A DNA stretch of 64,000 bases from positions 17,923,001-17,987,000 of the forward strand of contig JAQISU010000022.1 of assembly GCA_029339505.1 (NCBI GenBank), given 5' to 3'. A program made the translations under genes and the position numbers. This document shows, one piece after another, positions 56,710 to 64,000 of the stretch; within the stretch, counting starts at the first letter, position 1; the number at the start of each line of letters is the position of its first letter. Source of the stretch: Unio delphinus (lineage: Eukaryota; Mollusca; Bivalvia; Unionida; Unionidae). The notes beneath the pieces are model-generated. The model was not told where the DNA came from. It did no database searches and was given only the letters and a program-made list of their open reading frames with translations.

Positions 56710-57201
56710 TTAGACGTAACTAAATCGAATTTTTTGTTCGGTCTTTTTTGAAATCGCCGTCTTGGTTACCCCCTCTGCAACCTTTTGTACTGAGGATGGA
56801 CAAATATCGAAATACTTGCCGGCTTCATTCATTGATTGAAATATTTTTTCTTCGTTAGTTGTTGTATTCAAAGATTTTACTGGTCTCGCTTTTTTTGAGC
56901 ATTTTCCAGTCTCCCCCCGTTTGGAATTCTCACTCTGTGTGATAGCTTGCAGATTTGATAAAGAATTGTTTTTCGGATTAGAATCGATATGATCAATAAC
57001 AAAATCATCCTCGATCAATCCATAATGACATTCATACACGAAACGATGATTGAGATATTTCTTCTTTCCAGCACCAAACATCAAATACCCTTGATTATTC
57101 ACAACACCAACTGGTTTCTTCAGTCTACGGTTTCTTACAACACCATCACTGGATGCTTCATAATTTGTAATCAAGGGATGGTGTCTGAATTCTTGGTTCA
57201 T
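56710..57201 (-). CDS. E3 HNH homing-type endonuclease
   Basis: 163 aa, intact. Residues ~50-95 carry an HNH core of the HNH_3 type: 'LNHRFVYECHYGLI', 'VIDHIDSNPKNNSLSNLQ'. The C-terminal part 'FQSMNEAGKYFDICPSSVQK' resembles the DNA-binding repeat (NUMOD1/IENR1-like) of intron-encoded nucleases. Such enzymes cut DNA at defined sites and spread their own genes. Fragment B has a truncated copy at the same place, so it is an old component of the lineage. Confidence 0.85.
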   Translation of the reverse strand: MNQEFRHHPLITNYEASSDGVVRNRRLKKPVGVVNNQGYLMFGAGKKKYLNHRFVYECHYGLIEDDFVIDHIDSNPKNNSLSNLQAITQSENSKRGETGKCSKKARPVKSLNTTTNEEKIFQSMNEAGKYFDICPSSVQKVAEGVTKTAISKKTEQKIRFSYV

Positions 57202-57215
57202 TCGTATACATAATA

Positions 57216-57578
57216 CTATTGTTTGTCTAATTCATTGTTTGGTTTAATGATAAATCTTTCGATGTAGTCTTGAGGAGTTCTTATGATTTTGTCAGGGACG
57301 TTGTCAGTGTCAGGGACTTTTTCAGGGTCATAATTTCTGATTGATTGTCCATTTTTTATTCTTTTATCATAATAACGCTTCAACTCCCTGTATCGCTTAC
57401 CACCGCAATTCAAACACAACTGAGATTTTCCCCTAACCCCAACCCCACATCGTATGCAGGGTAACGGACCAAGGCTTCCACGACGAAAGCTTTGCATATG
57501 ATACCCACAAAACTCATTTCTGCATGATTTGTTACACGGGGTTATTGATCCAATCATAAGCCACTTGCAGTGATTCAT
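57216..57578 (-). CDS. E3 small zinc-binding protein
   Basis: 120 aa from 'MNHCKWLMIG' (57578), a start shared with B. Two cysteine clusters: 'CNKSCRNEFCGYH' and 'PCIRCGVGVRGKSQLCLNCG', the second a likely zinc ribbon. A basic helix follows. DNA or RNA binding is plausible. It is divergent from the repeat ORF, with 42 bp between the starts. Confidence 0.6.
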   Translation of the reverse strand: MNHCKWLMIGSITPCNKSCRNEFCGYHMQSFRRGSLGPLPCIRCGVGVRGKSQLCLNCGGKRYRELKRYYDKRIKNGQSIRNYDPEKVPDTDNVPDKIIRTPQDYIERFIIKPNNELDKQ

Positions 57579-57620
57579 TATATAAAAATCTTTCATTTAA
57601 ATGCTTGTTTTAATTATAGC
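57579..57620 (+). promoter_or_regulatory. bidirectional promoter region of E3
   Basis: Contains TATATAAAAATC (from 57579) about 35 bp before the plus-strand ATG at 57621. The minus-strand zinc-protein gene starts at its other edge. It divides the leftward structural block from the rightward replication block. Confidence 0.5.
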
Positions 57621-58157
57621 ATGAGGGAATTAAGGAGAACGCCTTCGAAAAATGCTGATAAGGAGTTTAAGAGATTATTAAAAATCAATCCTAGATTTAA
57701 TCTCGATAGACCCAAAAAACGTCCAATAGACGGAAACATGAAAGAGTTTAAGAGATTATTAAAAATCAATCCTAGATTTAATCTCGATAAACCCAAGAAA
57801 CGTAACAAACGTCCAAGAGACGGAAACATGAAAGAGTTTAAGAGATTATTGAAAATCAATCCTAGATTTAATCTCGATAAACCCAAAAAACGTCCAATAG
57901 ACGGAAACATGAAAGAGTTTAAGAGATTATTGAAAATCAATCCTAAATTTAATATCGATAGACCCAAAAAACGTAACAAAATCAATCCTAGATTTAATCT
58001 CGATAAACCCAAAAAACGTCCAATAGACGGAAACATGAAAGAGTTTAAGAGATTATTAAAAATCAATCCTAGATTTAATCTCGATAAACCAAAAAAAAAC
58101 GTCCAAGAGAGATTACCCCTGGAAAGATGCTCAATTCAATCTCGATATAGTTTCTAA
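57621..58157 (+). CDS. E3 Lys/Arg-rich tandem-repeat protein
   Basis: About 178 aa from 'MRELRRTPSK'. It contains five repeats built on 'EFKRLLKINPRFNLDKPKK' with spacers 'RPIDGNM'. The DNA repeats are nearly identical, so they are recent; A1 and B retain only a single unit each. Very basic. It directly precedes the polymerase gene (31-bp gap), the place where a terminal-protein or DNA-binding replication factor would be expected, but no motif proves that. The mirror frame on the minus strand is an artefact. Confidence 0.5.
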   Translation: MRELRRTPSKNADKEFKRLLKINPRFNLDRPKKRPIDGNMKEFKRLLKINPRFNLDKPKKRNKRPRDGNMKEFKRLLKINPRFNLDKPKKRPIDGNMKEFKRLLKINPKFNIDRPKKRNKINPRFNLDKPKKRPIDGNMKEFKRLLKINPRFNLDKPKKNVQERLPLERCSIQSRYSF

Positions 58158-58188
58158 TACACCAAAGAATACAATTCTTGATAAAGCC

Positions 58189-61100
58189 ATGATTAGTAAA
58201 CTCAGAGACTGTTTTAATGAATTCAAGCGTGATGGAGCATCTTATTCTTGGTCAACATTTCGAATTGATGGTGTTGTTGATGCTACCATGACTGATGAAA
58301 AAGCAGCAGTGATAATTTCACGTGTTGGGGAAAAACGGCATTTTTTCCGAATCAAATTCATTATCGAAGTCGATGGCAAATGAATTATTAAGGATAAATT
58401 TGAACCAATCCTCAAGAATAAAAAAGCTGTCATTGTGAGTAGAGATTCCAAACCAGGGATTCTAACCGGCATTGACAAACCATACTACGAAAGATCTTAT
58501 CCCGTAACAGCAATGGTTTATGGGATATATCCGTTAAATGATAAACCCGATATCGCAAAACTAGCTCCTATGAAATATTCGTCAGGGCTTAATTGTGTAG
58601 CAGAACGAATAATAGAACACTTCACAAATGCATCCCGAGGAAATAAACTAACTGATCTGCGACGTAGGAAAATAACCGAATGGGAACTGACAGTGAAACA
58701 GCATGGTGCAAAGATTTCTGATATAGCTAACTTAGAAACATCATTGAGATTTCCAATAACAGTTATGACGATAACCGGAGATGTTTTATACGAACCGAAA
58801 TATAACAAAAATGGAGCGCCAATACAGATTATTGATCATAACAAACACGCGTGGACACCTGCGGTAACAGTATTTCCACGAGAACGAACCGTGAAATATA
58901 TCCCTAAGGAGTTCGTCGGGGATGTTTTCTATGAAGAGAAATTATTCGATGCTATTCATGCGTTGTGTAAGGATGATCCTGTGTCAGTGTGGTTACTTAG
59001 AAGTGATGAAGAATTCGATCAATTTGTAAAACCAAATGGTGAATTATATCGCATTGAAGAATTAGATAACAGAATGAGAAAAATCGCTAGTGATTTTTCA
59101 CCGGAGAATTCCCATGAAAAACTACTCACGAATAGTTTTAATATTCCATCAGTGGTAGCTCACTTCGCAAGAGAAAAAAACTCATGGCGTCCAACACGAA
59201 GTGATTTTCTCGAGGATGTTAAATTGAGTTGCGTCGAATTCGGTCATAGAGGACTGTGGAATACGAAATACTCACGTGATGGTATGATTTCAATTGATAT
59301 ATCCGCCTGTTATCCCGGAAGTATTCTCGGATATGGGGAATGCGCTGAGTACTTCAAACGATTTGGACACCCCACGCATGAAATGACTCGTGTTGCGATT
59401 AATGGACCATTGCCTGATTTTGATTTAACCGGATTCGCTCGTGTGATATCATTCGAATTAGCTACAGGGTTACATCCGTGTAGTTATGTTTGGCTCGGTA
59501 GACACCTATCTGAAAAACACTGGATGCCAATAGTGCTATTGAGATATATGATTGATTGTGGTATGCTAATATCGTTGATTGTTTCCGAGGCTATTATATG
59601 CTATCGAGCTCAGAAAGAAGTTTGGCTACCACAACCCGATCTAGATAGAATAATCAACGAACTACGAAAACAGTTTCCAGATTTCAGTGAAGAAGAAATC
59701 ATAAATTGGTCTAAGAAGTTATTGGAAATTAAAAAAGAACAAGCAAAAGATCTCGGAAGAAGAATAATCGGTAAATTTACCCAGGGTGGACGATACGACA
59801 ACGCAAAATACTCTTCGCGGTTGATCATAGATGTCGCTGAATACGATTTTATTGTAGCGGATTTAATGAAACAGGGAAAACTTGTATCCCGTAAGGATGC
59901 TTTTCTATCCAATGGTGAGAAATTAGGTACGGTTGTTACCTACTGTGATGGATATAATTCCCAGTACACACATTTGAGAAGTTCAATGTTAGCCTATGCT
60001 TCTATTAATCTGTTTTCGATGATAAATAGATTTCCTAATACCGCGGTTAGAGTGGCCACTGATTCGATGTATATACACAATAAGTACAAATCAGCTGTAG
60101 CGGCATTCACAGATCCCGAAGAAAATTGGGGGCGTTGGCGATTTAGAAAGGAGATGCTACATGAGTATTGTGAATCCGCAGACGTTGCCATGGATGATAA
60201 ATATCTTTGTTGTAACCGTATTGAAATTCAATCAGAACTTTCTAATGCACCACCGGTATCTGATCCAGTATGTAGATATAAGACAGTTTATTTAAACGGT
60301 TGTGGTGGGTCAGGAAAGACAACTCGTGCAATTGAATTATTTCGTCGTGGAAACGCTAGCGTTTCTAACATGATTGTGCTAACACCGACTCACAGACTCG
60401 CCAGAGAGATGATACAACGAGGGGTAAATGCTTGCACTTACCATAGTTTCTTTCGATGGAAGGGTGACAAATGGACTCCTGAGCGTATGGGTGATAAATT
60501 CATTCCTGAAATCTTAATTTGGGATGAAATATGCACAGTGTCATTAGATGTATTAAAAACATTTCTCGAGTGGTTGTTAACCAAAAACACAAAAGTCGTC
60601 ATGTGTGGTGATCACGGCCAACCACCACCATTTGTCGGTGCATCTCCACATGAATGGCTAAAGGGTTTTGTAGACTACTATGAAGAAATCACCACTGATT
60701 ATAGATCACTTGATGAACGATTACGAGAATTTAAGAAACTAATTAGATTACAACCGGATAGAATCCAATGCGAAATAGCGCGTGAAGTGATTTCAGAAAC
60801 TCCAATGAATGATTTCTGGGAAACATGGAGACCAAACGATTTGATAATTGCAAGTAGAAAAATAGTCAGGGACACACTTCAAATGAAGTTATTTGAATTG
60901 CATAAAGAAAAATTTGCAACGCTTCCAGTACCCCTTTGTTATAGGCCATCGGATACACGAAAACAGAATATTGAAGTTGATATTCCAGGACAGAGTGAAA
61001 AACAAATTCTCGTATTAAATGATATTGTGCTGGTTGATATCAATGTCGTTGAAGATGCATTGCGTGCTAATAAATCCCCGTGGACGCTAGGATACGCAGC

Positions 61101-61562
61101 AACAATACACTCTTCACAGGGATTGACTATATCGAATACAATTGTTTGGATGGTGGATAATCACATCGAATGGTCGAATTTAGTCTATCTCGCAGTATCC
61201 AGAGTACGAAACGTAAATCAACTTCGAAGAGTTGTCCTCGATGATGAAATCATTGGTGATGATAATGACACAACAATAAGTGATATTGATGTTAGCATCA
61301 TTAATAAAAAAATCTCCGGTTACAAACAACAGGACAAAAAAAAAAACAACGAGAATTTGATATTGATGCTAAATTAATAATTACGCTGAAACAACAACAG
61401 AATAATCACTGCGCGAGTTGCAATTGTATAATGCGTTGGCAGTATTCGGATAAGGATCCTCGCCAATTCACCGTAGACAGAAAAAATAACAATCTCGGTC
61501 ATGTCAGAAATAATGTGATGTTGACTTGTCTTGAGTGCAATAGACGCAACGGTGCTAGTTAA
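58189..61562 (+). pseudogene. E3 PolB - SF1 helicase - HNH polyprotein, one stop and one frameshift
   Basis: From ATG 58189 (shared with B) the frame has a TGA at 58381, where the homologous codon in B is Trp, and is then open to 61377. Polymerase: motif A 'SIDISACYPG' (~59287), a KxxxG-type motif B region, motif C 'VATDSMY' (~60055). Helicase: Walker A 'NGCGGSGKTTR' (60298), 'IWDEIC', 'CGDHGQPPP', 'AATIHSSQGLT', 'VYLAVSRVRN' - superfamily 1. An A11 run at 61336-61346 shifts the frame. The other frame continues to 61562 with an HNH-like domain: 'HCASCNC', 'FTVDRKNNNLGHV', 'LTCLECNRR'. I did not identify a 3'-5' exonuclease. Confidence 0.85.
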
Positions 61563-62499
61563 GACCATGCGGTGGCAATTGAGTATCCTCGGGAATCACT
61601 TGTAGTTGTTGTCGAGTAAAACCCCGCTGAGGGGCAGTTGAATCCAGTTTATAGACTGGAGGTCTACCAGTTGATCGTGTTATACTAGATATCTTATGCG
61701 TAGTGACGCTCCAAATAGGATCAGTAGCCCTTTTTCTACCCCCTTCAAGCTCTCCTGGTTCGTATAAGTACCTCACAATGACATTACTACCGAGAATTGG
61801 TTCTTTGAAATCTTTTTGTGGTTGTACGGGTATTGACTTCTTTTTAATCGCGTTGATAGGTTTCATGTTGATTGTTCTAGTAATCTCGTTATTCAGTGCA
61901 GTAATCACAGATGGTAATCTTTTGACCCATTCACGGGATCGCTTTTCTTGAATGAATTCTTTTGCGTATTGATATCCAAATAACCGCTCAGCAATCGTCC
62001 GATTAAATCGTTCTACAATGGCCTGATCGCGATGTAGCGCAGTATGCCCTCGTCGTATGGTGACATTATGATGTTTCATTGTAGATAACACTGCACCCTG
62101 AAATTCCTTGCCAGGATCAACCTGCAATAGATTTGGCCAGTGCAGAGGACCCCTTCGATAAATCCTCTCAAATGCAGAAGCGACTTGAGTGGCTGATTTT
62201 GTTTTTAACGGTTCTGCTTCTTTGTATCGACTTGCAATATCAACTACGGTTAAAGCGTATTTGTAACCACGATCATGTGGCAGAAATAATATATCAGCCT
62301 GATGAACTTCATTAGGAGCGGTCACATCAAAATGCGAGAATTGAATTTGTTTAGGCGGTGGTAGATAAATTTGCCATAGTGCCTGTTTGGATAACCAATT
62401 AGCCGCAGTGGTTTTTTTCACTTTTGCAGCGCTAGCGAGTTTATTGATTGCAGCGTTACCCCTCCAGTATCCCCTCGAAGAAGAATAAATTGATTCCAT
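61555..62499 (-). CDS. E3 retroviral-type (DDE) integrase
   Basis: 314 aa from the ATG at 62499 (MESIYSSSRGYW). Core motifs: 'HQADILFLP' (first Asp), 'VDIASRYKEAE', 'LLQVDPGKEF' (second Asp), 'AIVERFNRTI' (Glu). A C-terminal beta-rich segment 'PVYKLDS' to 'QLQVIPED' follows, with no chromodomain, unlike E1. It inserts the element by joining its ends to target DNA. Its last 8 bases overlap the end of the convergent PolB-helicase-HNH frame. Its start is 4 bp from the stop of the PLA2 gene. Confidence 0.92.
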   Translation of the reverse strand: MESIYSSSRGYWRGNAAINKLASAAKVKKTTAANWLSKQALWQIYLPPPKQIQFSHFDVTAPNEVHQADILFLPHDRGYKYALTVVDIASRYKEAEPLKTKSATQVASAFERIYRRGPLHWPNLLQVDPGKEFQGAVLSTMKHHNVTIRRGHTALHRDQAIVERFNRTIAERLFGYQYAKEFIQEKRSREWVKRLPSVITALNNEITRTINMKPINAIKKKSIPVQPQKDFKEPILGSNVIVRYLYEPGELEGGRKRATDPIWSVTTHKISSITRSTGRPPVYKLDSTAPQRGFTRQQLQVIPEDTQLPPHGLN

Positions 62500-62503
62500 A
62501 TTA

Positions 62504-63020
62504 TTAATTACCGGCACCTAACATCAATTTACTTTTCATAGCCGATTTTATTAAAAATGAAGCCAATTTTTCTTTGAAGGATTTATCAGGAATAGCATTT
62601 AACGCATGAATTAATTTCACATCCGCGAGATGCCTGTGTTGCAGATTGCTGCTTTTATAAGCAACATCATGAAGGTGACAGGCCTTATCAATGGCGTTTA
62701 TTGGTTCTTCACCGGGTCGGGACTGATTTTGATCATTGAGTCTGATATCAAGTCTGGTTCCCGGTCCACAGTAGCTATATCCTGGAAGGTGCTTTTCTCC
62801 GGGGTACTTTGCCCATGGGGTTCCAGGGAGCTTTGCCAATTTGGCTGCGATATCACCTCCTCGTTTTTTTTAAATCAGATCTCAGAGACACAAATCTAAA
62901 CTTCTTTGTACCACATTGCACGCATTTACCAGAAAGCGCTGATCGGTTATTTTTAGTTGTAATCGTCGTCAAGTCATCTGTGCCAGTACGCGTTTTACAC
63001 TTCACACAATATAGATCCAT
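62504..63020 (-). pseudogene. E3 zinc-ribbon/phospholipase A2 protein, one frameshift
   Basis: ATG at 63020. The first ~55 residues form a zinc ribbon ('MDLYCVKC', 'SGKCVQCGTKKFRFVS') of the DUF5679 type. After an A8 run at about 62863-62870 the frame shifts and the protein continues (62839-62504) with 'LPGYSYCGPGTRLD' and 'IDKACHLHDVAY', the calcium loop and His-Asp active site of phospholipase A2 as in parvovirus capsid proteins, ending 'KLMLGAGN'. Such enzymes help virions leave endosomes. Divergent from the ATPase gene, 17 bp between the starts. Confidence 0.82.
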
Positions 63021-63037
63021 AATTTATGTATAGAAAT

Positions 63038-63697
63038 ATGGATATAATTGATTTTTCAGCGACTAAAACAAGAGAACCAATTAAGCATCATGCAGCGCTA
63101 CCAAACTCTATCCGGATGATTATAATCGGGCCATCTGGATCCGGTAAAACGCAATTGTTACTCAATTTAATAATGAGATGGATGAAGTGGGATAAGTTGT
63201 ATTTAATTGCCCCTAGCGTAGATGATCAACGATGTTATGAAGTGCTAAAAGATTTTAACGACAGCGCGGTAGAAAAATCCGGAGAGGGTATTATTGATTT
63301 TATAACCGATATCGATGAAGCACCGAGCATTGATGATATTGATGGAGATATTAACAATTTAGTCGTATACGACGATATAATGTTGGATAAACAAAAGAAT
63401 CCTGCTAGAATATTTTCCAGAGGCAGGCATAAAAACACTGACGTGATATATGTCACTCAACGCTACACTCAGGTTCCAAAAGTCATCAGAGATAACTGCA
63501 CTATTCTTGCTGTATTCAACGGAGTTGATACTCATACTCTTAGAAATATATGGCAGACATGGTGTTCTGATATGGACTTCAATCAATTTCGAGATTTCTT
63601 TAGTCATGCTCAGTCGACTCCGCACGGATTCGCAACAATAAATTTGCATGATCCTCGGACACGATATCGTATCGGACTTGATCAAATATTCGGTTGA
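63038..63697 (+). CDS. E3 genome-packaging ATPase (FtsK/HerA type)
   Basis: 219 aa from 'MDIIDFSATK' (63038). B starts at the same place, so the ATG at 63026 is less likely. Walker A 'GPSGSGKT', Walker B 'NLVVYDDIM', then 'SRGRHKNTDVIYVTQRYTQV' with the sensor/arginine-finger region of virion DNA-packaging ATPases. It translocates the element's DNA into capsids. Intact. It is the last gene before the right terminal repeat. The sequence after its TGA, AAATCAT-TT-ATTATTT, is an imperfect version of the penton hairpin. Confidence 0.92.
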   Translation: MDIIDFSATKTREPIKHHAALPNSIRMIIIGPSGSGKTQLLLNLIMRWMKWDKLYLIAPSVDDQRCYEVLKDFNDSAVEKSGEGIIDFITDIDEAPSIDDIDGDINNLVVYDDIMLDKQKNPARIFSRGRHKNTDVIYVTQRYTQVPKVIRDNCTILAVFNGVDTHTLRNIWQTWCSDMDFNQFRDFFSHAQSTPHGFATINLHDPRTRYRIGLDQIFG

Positions 63698-63724
63698 AAT
63701 CATTTATTATTTTTTGTTAACCTG

Positions 63725-63989
63725 TAGCAGCAGAGAGGGTGGATGACAACAAGTTGCGACCAAAATTAATTAAAAAATCGTAAAAGTCTCCGTTTTCATT
63801 TTTTTAGTTAAAATGAGATTTCGTAGGGAAAGCTCATTAAGATTTCAATAAATTTTTTGTCTGAAAACGTTGTAGGGTTTGCCCCTGAGACATTTTTTTT
63901 GGTTAAAATGAGATCGTAGGAAGGCTCGTTTTAGGATTTCAATCAAAATTTTGTCTGAAAACGTTGTAGGGTTCACCCTCTCTGCTGCT
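63725..63989. repeat. right terminal inverted repeat of E3 (265 bp)
   Basis: Inverse complement of 48682-48939 with no substitutions and 7 extra bases next to the outer tip. It begins (inside) TAGCAGCAGAGAGGGTGG and ends (outside) TTCACCCTCTCTGCTGCT, so the repeat is itself bounded by a 16-bp inverted motif. Confidence 0.97.
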
Positions 63990-63994
63990 CGACG
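63990..63994. repeat. target-site duplication of E3, right copy (CGACG)
   Basis: Matches 48677-48681. Six more bases of host sequence end the window. Confidence 0.65.
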
Positions 63995-64000
63995 TCCACC

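Larger units (their letters stand above)
48682..63989. mobile_element. complete Polinton/Maverick element E3
   Basis: 15.3 kb between identical terminal inverted repeats and flanked by CGACG on both sides. It encodes the defining Polinton set: protein-primed-type PolB, retroviral-type integrase, packaging ATPase, adenain-type protease, and major and minor capsid proteins. Accessory genes include a fused SF1 helicase, two HNH nucleases and a phospholipase A2. Identical terminal repeats and mostly open genes indicate a recent insertion. Confidence 0.95.

Noticed and set aside
57614..58066. 150-aa hydrophobic repeat frame on the minus strand
   Set aside because: It is the mirror of the Lys/Arg repeat ORF, and the plus frame fits the replication operon better.
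58381..58383. TGA as tryptophan (alternative code) to explain stops
   Set aside because: TGG is used normally throughout, TGA ends intact genes such as the capsid and ATPase genes, and other stops are TAA or TAG.

Overview
The window is nuclear DNA of an animal, most likely a marine invertebrate. It is AT-rich and full of long (TA)n, (GA)n, (CT)n and (GAA)n microsatellites. It carries one spliced host-type gene (a tiny collagen-like secreted protein with GT-AG introns) and LINE and retro-gag fragments. From about 13.8 kb onward it is dominated by Polinton/Maverick virus-like DNA transposons. I cannot name the species.

Layout. (1) 1-13.8 kb: host intergenic sequence with microsatellites, a LINE reverse-transcriptase fragment, a gag fragment, a two-exon collagen-like gene on the minus strand (7592-6327), dispersed repeats and an 850-bp minisatellite. 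(2) 13.8-26.58 kb: element E1, a Polinton of the lineage whose capsid protein is often annotated 'F54H12.2-like'. It is bounded by ~540-bp inverted repeats. All its genes run leftwards: a BIR (IAP-like) protein, cysteine-rich and membrane proteins, packaging ATPase, two related basic minor-capsid-like proteins, a coiled-coil protein, chromodomain integrase, a two-pass membrane protein, penton-like protein, pX-like protein and major capsid protein. Most are broken, and no DNA polymerase or protease was found. (3) 26.58-47.4 kb: decayed fragments of a second Polinton lineage (A1, A2, B), one of them inverted, with microsatellites and other insertions in them. (4) 47.4-48.68 kb: host sequence. 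(5) 48,682-63,989: element E3, a complete and young Polinton of the second lineage. It has identical 258/265-bp terminal inverted repeats and a 5-bp CGACG direct repeat on both sides, so the window ends 6 bases beyond it.

How E3 works as a unit. The leftward block is structural: penton-like protein, membrane protein, fibre-like protein, adenain-type protease, pVI-like protein, double-jelly-roll capsid protein, pX-like protein, a 351-aa protein, and small proteins including an HNH homing-type endonuclease and a zinc protein. The rightward block is replicative: a Lys/Arg-rich repeat protein and a giant PolB - SF1 helicase - HNH polyprotein. The right arm holds the integrase, a zinc-ribbon/phospholipase A2 protein and the packaging ATPase. 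Comparison with A1, A2 and B fixes several start codons and shows that E3 is nearly intact. It has one W-to-TGA stop in PolB and three single-base indels, all in A-runs.

The most interesting signal is not a gene. Small perfect hairpins sit on or next to the stop codons of E3 late genes. At the capsid gene the hairpin is present in all three diverged copies with different stem sequences. This resembles the 'hairpin rule' for mRNA 3' ends known in Mimivirus and its virophages, and suggests that this Polinton carries its own virus-style transcript-end signal.
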